Source: Niabella yanshanensis
Lineage (GTDB): Bacteria > Bacteroidota > Bacteroidia > Chitinophagales > Chitinophagaceae
Assembly: GCF_034424215.1 (NCBI RefSeq)
Contig: NZ_CP139960.1
Location: 2,914,001 to 2,978,000 of the forward strand
DNA: 64,000 bases
Direction: 5' to 3'
Below, piece by piece: positions 18,349 through 27,967 of this stretch (its first letter is position 1; each line of letters starts with the position of its first letter). The notes below the pieces were generated by a model. It saw nothing but the letters and a program-made list of their open reading frames with translations. It was not told where the DNA came from and ran no database searches. A program made the translations under genes and the position numbers.

Positions 18349-19284
18349 ATGCGGTATCAGCTTCCGAATTTTCTTTCTGCTTTTTTCCTTTTGCTTTTTA
18401 CTGCCGCATCTGCCCAAACCAGGCATCAGTTTACCATAATCACAGAAAACGACAGCTATCTGTCGGTGAACAATGATGGTTATTATACCAACGGTATCAA
18501 ACTGGCTTATCAATGGCGCTCAACCACTTCAAATAAAAAACATAACGAGCGCATTAATAGTATATCTGCCGGTCAGAACATTTATACTTCCAGGTTTTCC
18601 GGCGAAGTCAGGGCCGACCGCCTCGACCGGCCTATTGCAGGTTCCCTCTATGGCAGTTATCATCAGTCGCTCTATAATGACAAAGAAAGATTATTAAAAT
18701 GGGGCGTCACTGCAGGTGTTATCGGTCCTGCTTCGCTTGGAGAAGATATGCAAAAACTGGCGCATCGCATTATGCAGATCTATAAACCTACCTACTGGGA
18801 GCGCCAGCTCCCCAACTCGTTTGGTGTAAATGCAGAGCTGGCGTGGTCGCCACAATTGGGCCAGGGTGAAAAGTCATCTAAATGGGATTTTAAACCGCTG
18901 CTCTCTGCCACAGCAGGAAGTATTTTCACTAACGCCGGAGTGGGTGGAGCCTTGTTGTTCGGGAAGTATAATAAAAACAGCGCTTCAGCATTCTGGAACA
19001 ATCATAAAGGCCAAACCAAAGCCGAAAGAGAATTTTTTGCCTACTTGTTCCCTATGATTTACCTGAAAGGATACGATGCTACCATACAGGGCAGCTTATT
19101 GAACGATGAACCGAACCTGATACCCGGAAAGTTAAATCCTGTTTTTCTACAGTCTAAACTAGGCCTGACCTATGCAACCAATAAAGTATCTTTCGGCATT
19201 GCCGCAGTGTACGAGAGTAAACAATCCCTCACGCAACGATCGTCCCATTTATACGGCAGTTTACAGGCAAGCCTTATGTGGTAG
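18349..19284 (+). CDS. LpxR-like lipid A deacylase (DUF2219)
   Basis: LpxR is an outer-membrane barrel that removes the 3'-acyloxyacyl chain of lipid A. 311 residues from the ATG at 18349, which starts the signal peptide (MRYQLPNFLSAFFLL, cleaved near ASAQ); the ORF's earlier start lacks a signal. Catalytic-type residues are visible in ENDSYL and the YYTNGIKLAYQW segment, and the His in AHRIMQIYKPTYWE matches the family. It ends in a typical barrel strand. Lipid A activity is inferred from homology. Confidence 0.85.
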   Translation: MRYQLPNFLSAFFLLLFTAASAQTRHQFTIITENDSYLSVNNDGYYTNGIKLAYQWRSTTSNKKHNERINSISAGQNIYTSRFSGEVRADRLDRPIAGSLYGSYHQSLYNDKERLLKWGVTAGVIGPASLGEDMQKLAHRIMQIYKPTYWERQLPNSFGVNAELAWSPQLGQGEKSSKWDFKPLLSATAGSIFTNAGVGGALLFGKYNKNSASAFWNNHKGQTKAEREFFAYLFPMIYLKGYDATIQGSLLNDEPNLIPGKLNPVFLQSKLGLTYATNKVSFGIAAVYESKQSLTQRSSHLYGSLQASLMW

Positions 19285-19339
19285 CTCATCAGCTTCCCTG
19301 GAAAATATTTGTAGAATTAAAAACAAATGCTATTTTTAC

Positions 19340-19363
19340 AGTGTACCACATAATTAGTACACT
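19340..19363. repeat. 7-bp inverted repeat downstream of the LpxR-like gene
   Basis: AGTGTAC (19340-19346) and GTACACT (19357-19363) with a 10-base spacer. It could be a weak terminator or an operator for the next gene. The rest of 19285-19527 holds no gene I can support. Confidence 0.35.
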
Positions 19364-19527
19364 AATCAAACTGAGCTGCTTGTCCCACTATAACTTTTTT
19401 TACATTGCACCTATGCTAATTCAAGATCAAACATGCTTTTTACAAATTATAACGTATTCATTACAAACCTTTAGAAATAGTTAACACTGACACTGCTTAT
19501 CTTCAAACTCCAAAAACTAAAAATATT

Positions 19528-20760
19528 TTGAATAAAAAAGTATTGCTGCTTATTTTTCAGCTAGCCTGCGTAGCAGCCTATTGCCAACCTAAAAAAATTT
19601 ATCTAAGTCCTAAGGCTGCAGGTGGAGCCAATCAGTCGGTTTTTATTGATTCTCTCCGATTCTATCCCCTGGAAAAGAGCCAATCGGCTTCATTGGGAAC
19701 CTATAATAACCTGTATGTTTCAGAAGATTACTTCATCCTCGGCAATTATACGGACAAGGTTCTTAACTTTTATTCTAAACAAGGCAAATTCGTTCATCGT
19801 ATTTCCTACAAAAACCTCGGGGGAGACGGTTATCCTAAATATGACAAAAACAAACAACAGATATCCTTTTTTATGCGTAACAAAAATTATGTTCTTACAC
19901 AAAGAGACATGATAAAGGTTAAGGCTGATTTTGCCAATAAAAAGAATAAAAAATATTTTAAAAAGTATGTTATAGATCTGAAAGATAGCAGCCTTACCAT
20001 ACAAAGAACAGAAGTATCGAACTTTGACATTCTCGATGCTTATAACCTGACAGGCGATTATTACTGTACCTACCAGATACATGTAAGCAAAGACTACAAA
20101 GACACTCTCGATTATGAAGTAAAAATCTACCAGAATGAGAAACTGGTGAAAGCTTACTTTCCTTACAATAAACAAAATGAGCCCCGATATCTTCACTCCA
20201 GGGGGTCGGCAGCTATAACATTCGAGAGCGGGAAACCTGATACTTTTTATATTACGAGGCCTTTTACCGATACAGTATATGCCCTGTCCAATGATATCGT
20301 TACACCTATGTACCAGGTAGTACTACCTATGGAAAACGGGCTACCCAAATCGTTCTTTGAAACACGTTTTAAAAATACAACAGAGCGGGATAATTTTGAA
20401 CGGAACAATGGCTGGATGCTGAACCAGATATATAGTATGTATGAAGCTAACCGTTATACTATCGTAACGATCGGATTTTTTAGTAACTATGGAGTTTACC
20501 TCTATGATAAAAAGACCAGCACTTCTTATAACACCAGTAAAATAAAAGCCGATAGCACTACCTATAATTTACCCCTTATCGGCGACTTCAGTGGAGAGCG
20601 GGTTGGCTCCAGATTTTATCGCATTGTTACTGCAGAACAATTAAAGAAAGTGTATGAGTTAAAGGATAAATCGGCACCGTTTCCTAAAGAATTACAAGAC
20701 TGCTTTAAAGACCCTAAAAATCCCACTCCTCTCATTGTAGAATACACGATCAAAAACTAA
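19528..20760 (+). CDS. Exported beta-propeller-like protein
   Basis: 410 residues, starting with TTG: no in-frame ATG precedes the signal peptide (NKKVLLLIFQLACVAAYCQ). Beta-rich sequence resembles the 6-bladed propeller proteins of Bacteroidota (NLYVSEDYFILGNYTDKVLNFYSKQGKFVHRI at the first blade, then repeated display of short Tyr/Phe-rich strands). It ends 3 bases before the outer-membrane gene, so they form an operon and the propeller may cap or feed the barrel. No enzyme motif. Function unknown. Confidence 0.7.
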   Translation: MNKKVLLLIFQLACVAAYCQPKKIYLSPKAAGGANQSVFIDSLRFYPLEKSQSASLGTYNNLYVSEDYFILGNYTDKVLNFYSKQGKFVHRISYKNLGGDGYPKYDKNKQQISFFMRNKNYVLTQRDMIKVKADFANKKNKKYFKKYVIDLKDSSLTIQRTEVSNFDILDAYNLTGDYYCTYQIHVSKDYKDTLDYEVKIYQNEKLVKAYFPYNKQNEPRYLHSRGSAAITFESGKPDTFYITRPFTDTVYALSNDIVTPMYQVVLPMENGLPKSFFETRFKNTTERDNFERNNGWMLNQIYSMYEANRYTIVTIGFFSNYGVYLYDKKTSTSYNTSKIKADSTTYNLPLIGDFSGERVGSRFYRIVTAEQLKKVYELKDKSAPFPKELQDCFKDPKNPTPLIVEYTIKN

Positions 20761-20763
20761 CTC

Positions 20764-23583
20764 ATGAAAAAGTTCTTATTATTTTTCCTGCTTTTTGTAT
20801 CTATGAAAAGCTTTTCACAAACAGGTGTCATTAAAGGTACTGTTAAAGACTCCTTAACCGGGGTTGCACTGGAATCAGCAACCGTAACTATTTTGAAAAA
20901 AGATTCTTCGCTGGTAAATTACCAGCTTTCAGATGAGTATGGATCTTTTCAACTTACAAAGCTGCCGGTTAAAACAGATCTTATCTTAAATATTACCTAT
21001 GCAGGATTCAAAAGCTTTTATAAAAACCTCCAGCTGGATTCAGCAGAACATAATATGACCGCTCTGTTAACACCTGCTTTTGACGATTCGCTGAATGTTA
21101 CGGTTACAGCCCAGGTTCCCATTCGCATGAACGGGGATACGCTGGAAATCAACCCTGCAGCCTTTAAAATGGGACCCAATGCTGTGGTCGAAGATCTTTT
21201 AACGGCAGTACCGGGTATTACAGTCTGGTCAGACGGCAGCATCACTCTTAATGGTAAAAAAATACCCAGCGTGCTTGTAGATGGTAAGCCTTTCATGGGA
21301 TCAGACGATGCGAGGATCGCCACCCAAAACCTGCCCAAAGATGCTATTGATAAAATACAGGTATACCAGGAGGTGGACAGAACCTTAAAGCCTGAAGAAC
21401 GGCGACAAAAGGACTCACTGCTAACCATGAATATAAAGCTGAAAGAAAATAAGCAAACCGGGTATTTTGGTAAAGCGGCAATTGGCTATGGTACTACTGA
21501 CCGGTTTGAAAGTGACTTGTCCTTCCAGATGTACAATAAGAAAACTTCTTTTGGCATTGGTGGCGGTTACAATAATATCAATAAGAATATTGAGAACCTT
21601 AAAGAAATGTTTCAGAACAATACTTATAGAAACTATAACCCTAACCTGAGAAATGTGGGCAACTTCAATACGGAAGGGATTAACCGGTATCATTCGATAG
21701 GTGGTGCCTTCACGCATAATTTTATTGAAACTTCCAATAGCCGGCAAAATGACCGGATTACCGTAAACTATACCAAATCAGGTAATAACCGGTATTTAAC
21801 CAACCTGTCCTTACAGAACCGGACGACTGTTGATAACCCGCAGCTTATAGAAGATCGCGTTATTACAAATGGTATTAATAACAACCACAATGTGGGTATC
21901 AATTATATTAAAACGAATAGTTACTCGGACAACTTTACCATAAATGCTTCTGCCAATAACTCTGATAACAGCAATAACACAATCAGAAACACCGATATCA
22001 GAGATACAACCAATAGTATGATCAGCAGAAATAATGTAGATAGCAGGGAAGATCGCAGATCCAATGGTCAATCTTTGTCGCTTAATTATTCGAAGTATAG
22101 TAATGATAACCCACTCGCTCAGTTTAATGTCAACCTGAATGTAAACAACAACAATAATGAATCGGAGCGATATGTAAAAAGCATTTTTCAATCCCTTATA
22201 AACAGAGATGATGATACTTCCTACAATCGCAGATACAGCAACAATTCTTCCAACCTTAGCATTGGTGGTAATGTAGGATATAATGGCCTTAAAAGGCTGT
22301 TGTTTGGAAGATTTAATTTTTTCGGTATCGACCTGGGCCTGGATCAACGTTTCGGTTATAATAAGTCAAAAAGAAATGATCGTGTATTTGACTATGATAG
22401 CATTACAGGAAACTATGTAACTAATAACCGGCTTACCAATAATAATATCAGCGAAAAAATAGAGTATACTCCTTCATTACGGTTAAGCAAATCGGCTTTT
22501 AAATGGGCCGATACCTACTACCACAACTTTAATGTGAATTTTACGCTTCAGGAAGATTTTAAACAGGACAATAACAGTTCTTCGTTTGCTATACGAAATC
22601 TATCCCGCTCCTTTGCATTCTTCAGGTATGGCGGCGGATTGTCTTATAATTATAATCGCAGAGAGCATTTTTACTATTACCTGAGTGCCGGCTATAATAA
22701 GGACTTTGAGTATGCCCAGGTAGACCAGTTATATACCATTACTGACGATGTTGATGTATTTAATGTACGGATCGGGAACCCTAATCTTAAAAACAAGGTG
22801 AATCACTCTTATAACTTTTACAGTAACTTCAACAGCCAGAATCCAAAATCTTTATACTCGTTTAACGGTGGACTGAACGGCAACTACGTGAAATCAATAA
22901 ATCCGGTAACAGACAGTTTAATCAATGAGTCATCGGGCAAACGTACGTACTATTATATCAATGCACAGCAAAGTGAATCATATAATATCAGTTACAATTT
23001 CAACATCTCCAGGCGTATCAAAAAAAGCAATCTGCAGCTGATGTATAATGGTTCATATAACAGCAACCGTAATCCTAACTATATCGACAACATTTTTTCG
23101 GAAACCAATACATCAGGTTTTAATAATAACATTAATCTCCAGTTCTCTCTGCGATCAATGATCATCTTTAATCTCGGGAAAATGATAGGCTATAACAGAA
23201 CAACTCAATCGGGTGCTGGGTTAACATCGTTTAGAAACCGGTCAGATATCTCCAGGATCGGGCTTACCGTAAACCTCCCCAAAAACTACACGATCAGCTC
23301 AACACTGGACCATACTAAAAACACGGGCCTGGAAAAACCAATTGTGTTATGGAATGCTTTTGCCAGCTGCCGCGTATTAAAAAACCAACAGGGAGAACTG
23401 AAGTTTTCTGCGATGGATATCTTAAAGCAGTTTCAAAATGTGAGCAATACTGCTGACCGGTTTGGTACAACAACCCGTATCACCAATGGCTTACAACAAT
23501 ATTTCATGCTCACGTTTGCTTATTACCCCAGAAAGTTTGGTAAAACAGAGGTAAAAAGAAGAGAAGTTAAAGAAGAGTGGTAA
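20764..23583 (+). CDS. Outer-membrane beta-barrel protein with carboxypeptidase-regulatory-like N-domain
   Basis: 939 residues. Signal peptide ends at MKSFSQ, then a CarboxypepD-regulatory-like domain (VIKGTVKDSLTGVALESATV), a plug-like region (AVVEDLLTAVPGITVWSDGSITLNGKKIPSVLVDGKPF) and a long Asn/Tyr-rich barrel. It belongs to the Bacteroidota outer_membrane_beta-barrel_3 group related to TonB-dependent transporters but not clearly TonB-boxed. No SusD partner follows. The cargo is unknown; the preceding propeller gene is co-transcribed. The Asn-rich barrel is unusually repetitive. Confidence 0.9.
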   Translation: MKKFLLFFLLFVSMKSFSQTGVIKGTVKDSLTGVALESATVTILKKDSSLVNYQLSDEYGSFQLTKLPVKTDLILNITYAGFKSFYKNLQLDSAEHNMTALLTPAFDDSLNVTVTAQVPIRMNGDTLEINPAAFKMGPNAVVEDLLTAVPGITVWSDGSITLNGKKIPSVLVDGKPFMGSDDARIATQNLPKDAIDKIQVYQEVDRTLKPEERRQKDSLLTMNIKLKENKQTGYFGKAAIGYGTTDRFESDLSFQMYNKKTSFGIGGGYNNINKNIENLKEMFQNNTYRNYNPNLRNVGNFNTEGINRYHSIGGAFTHNFIETSNSRQNDRITVNYTKSGNNRYLTNLSLQNRTTVDNPQLIEDRVITNGINNNHNVGINYIKTNSYSDNFTINASANNSDNSNNTIRNTDIRDTTNSMISRNNVDSREDRRSNGQSLSLNYSKYSNDNPLAQFNVNLNVNNNNNESERYVKSIFQSLINRDDDTSYNRRYSNNSSNLSIGGNVGYNGLKRLLFGRFNFFGIDLGLDQRFGYNKSKRNDRVFDYDSITGNYVTNNRLTNNNISEKIEYTPSLRLSKSAFKWADTYYHNFNVNFTLQEDFKQDNNSSSFAIRNLSRSFAFFRYGGGLSYNYNRREHFYYYLSAGYNKDFEYAQVDQLYTITDDVDVFNVRIGNPNLKNKVNHSYNFYSNFNSQNPKSLYSFNGGLNGNYVKSINPVTDSLINESSGKRTYYYINAQQSESYNISYNFNISRRIKKSNLQLMYNGSYNSNRNPNYIDNIFSETNTSGFNNNINLQFSLRSMIIFNLGKMIGYNRTTQSGAGLTSFRNRSDISRIGLTVNLPKNYTISSTLDHTKNTGLEKPIVLWNAFASCRVLKNQQGELKFSAMDILKQFQNVSNTADRFGTTTRITNGLQQYFMLTFAYYPRKFGKTEVKRREVKEEW

Positions 23584-23653
23584 TCAGTGATCAGTGTCTG
23601 ATATCTAACATTGAATAGCCATCATTCATTACTCATCACTCACTGACCGCTGC
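23584..23653. terminator. Imperfect hairpin between converging OMP and prfA genes
   Basis: TCAGTGA (23584-23590) pairs with TCACTGA (23640-23646), with further imperfect matches inside. It fills the whole gap; terminator activity is plausible but no U-run is clear. Confidence 0.35.
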
Positions 23654-24721
23654 TTAGTTATCCTGTTTAGCCAGCTTTTCAGAGTTTTCGGCAAACTGCA
23701 GGTTATCAATAAATTCCTGTATTTCGCCGTTTACCACGGCATCCAGGTTATAAGAAGTAAAATTGATCCGGTGATCCGTAACGCGCCCCTGTGGATAGTT
23801 ATAAGTCCTGATCTTGGCGCTACGGTCACCCGAACTTACAAGGCTCTTTCTATGTCGGGATATTTCTTCTTCCTGTTTGCGTACTTCCTCTTCATATAAT
23901 TTGGTGCGCATCATTTGCATCGCTTTTTCCCTGTTACCCAGCTGGGTACGTTCTGTTTGACAGATAACTACAGTTCCCGTCGGTATGTGGGTTAACATCA
24001 CCTTGGTTTCTACCTTGTTTACGTTCTGTCCACCGGCACCACCACTTCTGGAGGTTTCCATTTTCACGTCTGCTTCGCGTAAATCAAAGTCAATTTCCTC
24101 TGCTTCGGGCATTACCGCCACCGTAGCAGCAGAGGTATGCACCCTGCCCTGGGTTTCGGTATCAGGCACACGTTGAACGCGGTGCACCCCACTTTCAAAT
24201 TTTAAGGTTCCGTATACATCATCACCACGTACTTCCAGCTGCACCTCTTTATAGCCTCCAACAGTTCCTTCGCTTTCGCTTAATACCGCTGTTTTAAAGC
24301 CTCTTTTCTCACAATATTTTATATACATCCTTAACAGATCGCCTGCAAAAATGCTGGCCTCATCACCACCCGTTCCGGCCCTGATCTCCATGATAACATC
24401 CTTGCCGTCCTGCGGATCTTTTGGAATCAGCAGCTGGCGGATATGCGCTTCCAATGCTTCCTTACGCTCCTGGAGGTCAGCAGTTTCCAGCTTCGCTAAC
24501 TCACGCAACTCCTCATCATCCCCGTTCAACGCCTCCTTATTAAAATCTATATCATCCAGCAATCTTAGATAATCTTTATAAGCATCTACAATTTTTTCCA
24601 GCCCCCGGTACTCCTTACTGGTGGCGGCAAATCTTTTATTGTCGCTCACAATTTCGGGGTTAGTCAATGCCACACCCAGTTGATCGTATTTTGCCTTTAT
24701 CGCTTCCAGTTTATCTAACAT
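23654..24721 (-). CDS. prfA: Peptide chain release factor 1
   Basis: Releases finished protein at UAA and UAG stop codons. 355 residues from the ATG at 24721 ([15 protein letters not shown]); the longer ORF adds sequence unlike RF1. The codon-reading motif [10 protein letters not shown] carries the RF1-type P-x-T (not RF2's SPF), and the catalytic GGQ lies in [14 protein letters not shown]. Domains 1-4 are present at normal length. The promoter lies about 70 bases upstream. Confidence 0.97.
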   Translation of the reverse strand: MLDKLEAIKAKYDQLGVALTNPEIVSDNKRFAATSKEYRGLEKIVDAYKDYLRLLDDIDFNKEALNGDDEELRELAKLETADLQERKEALEAHIRQLLIPKDPQDGKDVIMEIRAGTGGDEASIFAGDLLRMYIKYCEKRGFKTAVLSESEGTVGGYKEVQLEVRGDDVYGTLKFESGVHRVQRVPDTETQGRVHTSAATVAVMPEAEEIDFDLREADVKMETSRSGGAGGQNVNKVETKVMLTHIPTGTVVICQTERTQLGNREKAMQMMRTKLYEEEVRKQEEEISRHRKSLVSSGDRSAKIRTYNYPQGRVTDHRINFTSYNLDAVVNGEIQEFIDNLQFAENSEKLAKQDN

Positions 24722-24796
24722 ATAAATTCTCTTACTTTTACACGGGCTACCTGCCCATACCAGCCAATCCCGTCCGGATGAGTTCCTTCGGGGGTG

Positions 24797-24804
24797 CAAA
24801 GTTA
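24797..24804 (-). promoter_or_regulatory. -7 box of prfA
   Basis: TAACTTTG on the minus strand, predicting a leader of about 70 bases. It overlaps the region just before the divergent amidohydrolase ATG (24819), so the two genes may share control sequence. Confidence 0.5.
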
Positions 24805-24818
24805 AATCATTTTACAAG

Positions 24819-25964
24819 ATGCCTTTTAAGAAGTTACAAGCAGATTTATTATTTGATGGCTACCGTTTCCGGGAGCGCCAGGTTTTAGTGCTGTCGGAAG
24901 ATGGGAAGGTGGAAAATATCATTGAACCCGATGCCGCCGGAGGGGACACTGAAGCAATTGCAGGCATTTTGACACCGGGATTCATCAATTGTCATTGTCA
25001 CCTGGAATTAAGCCACCTGAAAGGCCATATTGAAGAACATACAGGTTTGCCGGCCTTTGTAAGACAGGTGGTACAAAAACGGAACTTTTCGGAAGCAAAT
25101 ATTCTTGCCGCTATTGAAACAGGCGAAGCCAACATGTTACAAAATGGTATAGTAGCAGTGGGCGATATCAGCAATACGCTGCACACACTGGCGCAAAAGC
25201 AAAAAAAGACTATTTACTACCATAATTTTATTGAGGCTATGGGCTTTAATCCCCAGGTAGCTGAATCAAATTTTAATGCCTATCAACAGGTTTATCATCA
25301 ATTTGCAGCACAGTTCGGTCCTCAACAGGTTTCTATTACACCGCATGCGCCCTACTCGGTGTCGGAACCTTTATGGCAAAAACTGATTGCTCACGATAAT
25401 AATGGATTATTATCTATCCACAACCAGGAAACCGAAGAAGAAACATTATGGTTTCAGCAAAAAACCGGTGGATTTGCAGATATGTTCAGGGCTATGGGAT
25501 TCAATACAGACAGCTTTACCGCATCAGGAAAAACCAGCCTGCAGACCTATTTTCATCAGTTTCGGTCACAGCAACAGGTGTTGCTGGTGCATAATGTTTA
25601 TACAACCGAAGCAGATCTTGCTTTTATCCGCCAAACCGGTAACGAAGTATTCTGGTGTTTATGTCCCAACGCCAATCAGTATATCAGCAGTACGTTGCCA
25701 GACGTAGCTATGTTTGTAAAAAATAAAGCCACTGTGGTACTCGGAACCGATAGCCTCGCATCTAACTACCAGTTAAGTATCTGGGAAGAAATCCAAACCC
25801 TGCGTAAAGCTCACTCAGACATCCCATTAGAACTCATGCTGCAATGGGCCACGAGCAATGGCGCCAAAGCCTTAAAGATAGAAGATCAATATGGTAGTTT
25901 TGAAAAAGGCAAACGGCCGGGAGTTGTGCAAATAACCAACAATGAGGCGCGCAGGCTCTGTTAG
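24819..25964 (+). CDS. Amidohydrolase-superfamily metal-dependent deaminase/hydrolase
   Basis: 381 residues. Metal ligands are visible in ILTPGFINCHCHLELSH (HxH), then ITPHAPYS, IHNQETEEE, LLVHNVY and a TDSL Asp near the C-terminus (VVLGTDSLASNY). These match the chlorohydrolase/SsnA/guanine-deaminase-like branch. An aminodeoxyfutalosine deaminase role in menaquinone synthesis is one possibility for this branch, but sequence alone does not decide it. Stop overlaps the converging monooxygenase stop by 4 bases. Confidence 0.85.
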   Translation: MPFKKLQADLLFDGYRFRERQVLVLSEDGKVENIIEPDAAGGDTEAIAGILTPGFINCHCHLELSHLKGHIEEHTGLPAFVRQVVQKRNFSEANILAAIETGEANMLQNGIVAVGDISNTLHTLAQKQKKTIYYHNFIEAMGFNPQVAESNFNAYQQVYHQFAAQFGPQQVSITPHAPYSVSEPLWQKLIAHDNNGLLSIHNQETEEETLWFQQKTGGFADMFRAMGFNTDSFTASGKTSLQTYFHQFRSQQQVLLVHNVYTTEADLAFIRQTGNEVFWCLCPNANQYISSTLPDVAMFVKNKATVVLGTDSLASNYQLSIWEEIQTLRKAHSDIPLELMLQWATSNGAKALKIEDQYGSFEKGKRPGVVQITNNEARRLC

Positions 25965-27106
25965 GTATGGTTGCCGGTAGCTACATAACTTATATCAAAA
26001 ACAGATTCCAGTTGCCTTATATTCATGGTAGCAGGGATCTTTTTCATAATCCGGTTCCGGATGGCAATGCCCGCTGTATTTTTCCAGTGAGATACCTGGC
26101 CTATTGCACGGCTGCGTTTCACTACCTGATGTGCCTTTTTGATTCTTAGCCGTTCATATCCCCTGAATGCGGAAGCCATATCCTGTTCGCCCAGCAAACT
26201 GCCTAATGTGTAAGCATCTTCAATAGCCTGGCAGGCGCCCTGGCCCATATTGGGGGTGGTAGCATGGGCCGCATCTCCTATTAAACAGGCTTTGCCTGAG
26301 CACCAGCCCTTAAAAGGTTTCAGATCGGCCAGCGGACCAAAAATAATCGTCTTTTCCGGGGTCATCTTAATCATCTCCTGTATATCAGGATGAAAGTCCT
26401 GATAAAGCGTAGTGAGCTGATGTAGATGTTCGGCTGCTATTTTTTCGTCTGCCACCGCATACCAGTACAAGGTGCTGGCATTTAAATATACAAATCCGAA
26501 CCGGCGACCTTTACCCCAGGCTTCTATGGCCTGGTGCGCATAGCGGTCATCCAGTTTGGACGCACACAGGCCCCGCCAGCAAACCTGACCGGCCGGCCTG
26601 ACTACCGTTTTCCCAAACAACTGCTGACGTACTACCGACTTAATGCCATCGGCGCCAATTAAACCTTCGGCTTCAAAACAACTGCCATCAGTAAAACGGA
26701 GCTGATACCCGTCCTTTTCCTGTATCGCTGCCAACCTTTTGCCCAGCAATATATTTGTTTCACCCAGGTTGTGGGCGAGAATATGTTGTAAACCAGCCCG
26801 ATGAATAGCTATGTTGTATACCCCGTATTTCTGTTCAAAATAACGCAGGTTAATGAGAGACAGGTTGCGGAACTTTTCGTCGGTAATGCGCATATAATTC
26901 ACTTTATGACCAGCCGCTTCTATTTCCTTGCCAATGCCTAATAAGTGAAAAATCTGCATGGCATTATTGCCTAACCCGATACCGGCGCCTACCGGTTCTA
27001 TACCGGGTGCAGCCTCAAACACCTGGTGTGCTATTCCTTTGCTTTTCAAAAACAAAGCGGTTGTTAATCCCCCAATGCCCGCTCCAATAATGGATATTTT
27101 ATTCAT
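25961..27106 (-). CDS. FAD-dependent monooxygenase (PHBH/UbiH-like)
   Basis: 381 residues from the ATG at 27106, which begins right at the Rossmann fold (MNKISIIGAGIGGLTTALFL, GxGxxG). The second FAD motif, GKACLIGDAAHATTPNMGQGACQAIEDA, carries the conserved GD...P. A class A flavin hydroxylase, probably acting on an aromatic or polyketide-like ring; substrate unknown. A TATCTTTG -7 box 18 bases before this ATG supports the start. Confidence 0.9.
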   Translation of the reverse strand: MNKISIIGAGIGGLTTALFLKSKGIAHQVFEAAPGIEPVGAGIGLGNNAMQIFHLLGIGKEIEAAGHKVNYMRITDEKFRNLSLINLRYFEQKYGVYNIAIHRAGLQHILAHNLGETNILLGKRLAAIQEKDGYQLRFTDGSCFEAEGLIGADGIKSVVRQQLFGKTVVRPAGQVCWRGLCASKLDDRYAHQAIEAWGKGRRFGFVYLNASTLYWYAVADEKIAAEHLHQLTTLYQDFHPDIQEMIKMTPEKTIIFGPLADLKPFKGWCSGKACLIGDAAHATTPNMGQGACQAIEDAYTLGSLLGEQDMASAFRGYERLRIKKAHQVVKRSRAIGQVSHWKNTAGIAIRNRIMKKIPATMNIRQLESVFDISYVATGNHT

Positions 27107-27124
27107 ATAACCAACCAGACGCAG

Positions 27125-27132
27125 CAAAGATA
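27125..27132 (-). promoter_or_regulatory. -7 box of the FAD monooxygenase gene
   Basis: TATCTTTG on the minus strand, with GTTG 16 bases further upstream as a possible -33. Predicts a leader of roughly 13 bases. Confidence 0.5.
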
Positions 27133-27191
27133 TTCATTGGAGCAGCTACAACTTCCTGAATTAAAGCATTTCATTTCATTAATGGCCAATA

Positions 27192-27223
27192 TTTGGTCAA
27201 ACTGTTTTGAAACAGGAACTTTG
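27192..27223 (+). promoter_or_regulatory. Candidate promoter of the HPP gene with palindromic spacer
   Basis: TTTG (27192-27195), 20 bases, then GAACTTTG (27216-27223, one mismatch to TAnnTTTG). The spacer contains CTGTTT-TG-AAACAG (27202-27215), which could be an operator. The following ~110-base leader carries several minimal start-stop pairs. Confidence 0.45.
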
Positions 27224-27336
27224 CCACCCTGAAAATGAATAATTAAACCGATGAACGGTTCCGTAAGATGATCTGAACGAAACGTAGAAGATGAGCGGCT
27301 GATAGAACACGAATCATCGAAGAATGAATATACAGC

Positions 27337-27963
27337 GTGAAAGCAAAAATTAAAAGAGGATATAGAATTGCCCGTTACGTGGCGTATAAGGAAACATTAA
27401 TTGACCGGAGAGAACATTTCTGGTCTTTTTTAGGGGCTTTTTTCGGAATTGGCCTCATTGCCCTGCTGCAAACCCAACTTTCGGAAAGCGATAACCTGTT
27501 CCTGATCGGCTCTTTTGGCGCCTCGTCGGTTTTAATTTATGGCAGTATTCAAAGTCCATTGGCGCAGCCCAGGAACCTGATTGGTGGCCATGTTATATCT
27601 GCTTTGGTGGGCGTAACTATTGCCAAATTATGTCCACCGGTTATTTGGCTGACAGCTCCGCTGGCCGTGGCTTTTTCGATCATAGCCATGCAAATAAGCA
27701 AAACCCTGCACCCTCCCGGCGGCGCTACTGCCTTGATTGCAGTGATCGGGTCGGAAAAAGTAAAGGCGCTAGGTTACTGGTACGTATTATCGCCGGTCTT
27801 AACAGGCGGGCTGATATTGTTATTAGTCGCACTCATTTTTAATAACCTTACCCCCAACAGGAAGTATCCTACAGACGGCCGCTTCTCCCGTACCTTTAAA
27901 TGGGTAACTCAACCAACCCGGCATGTTATATCCAAAATAAACCCAAAACGCAGAAAAAGATAA
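27337..27963 (+). CDS. HPP-family integral membrane protein
   Basis: 208 residues starting with GTG; no in-frame ATG precedes it. Four to five predicted membrane helices. The signature HPPGGATALIAV (about residues 128-139) names the family, and IGSFGASSVLIYGSIQSPLAQPRN is the other conserved block. HPP proteins have been linked to nitrite transport in some organisms, but this is not general. Ends 4 bases before the recO stop on the other strand. Confidence 0.87.
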   Translation: MKAKIKRGYRIARYVAYKETLIDRREHFWSFLGAFFGIGLIALLQTQLSESDNLFLIGSFGASSVLIYGSIQSPLAQPRNLIGGHVISALVGVTIAKLCPPVIWLTAPLAVAFSIIAMQISKTLHPPGGATALIAVIGSEKVKALGYWYVLSPVLTGGLILLLVALIFNNLTPNRKYPTDGRFSRTFKWVTQPTRHVISKINPKRRKR

Positions 27964-27967
27964 TACC

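Noticed and set aside
21811-22347. Minus-strand ORF within the outer-membrane protein gene
   Set aside because: Antisense of an Asn-rich barrel; Ile/Val-rich shadow without signal or family features.
25961-25964. Four-base overlap of the amidohydrolase and monooxygenase stops
   Set aside because: Ordinary convergent overlap; no evidence of functional coupling.
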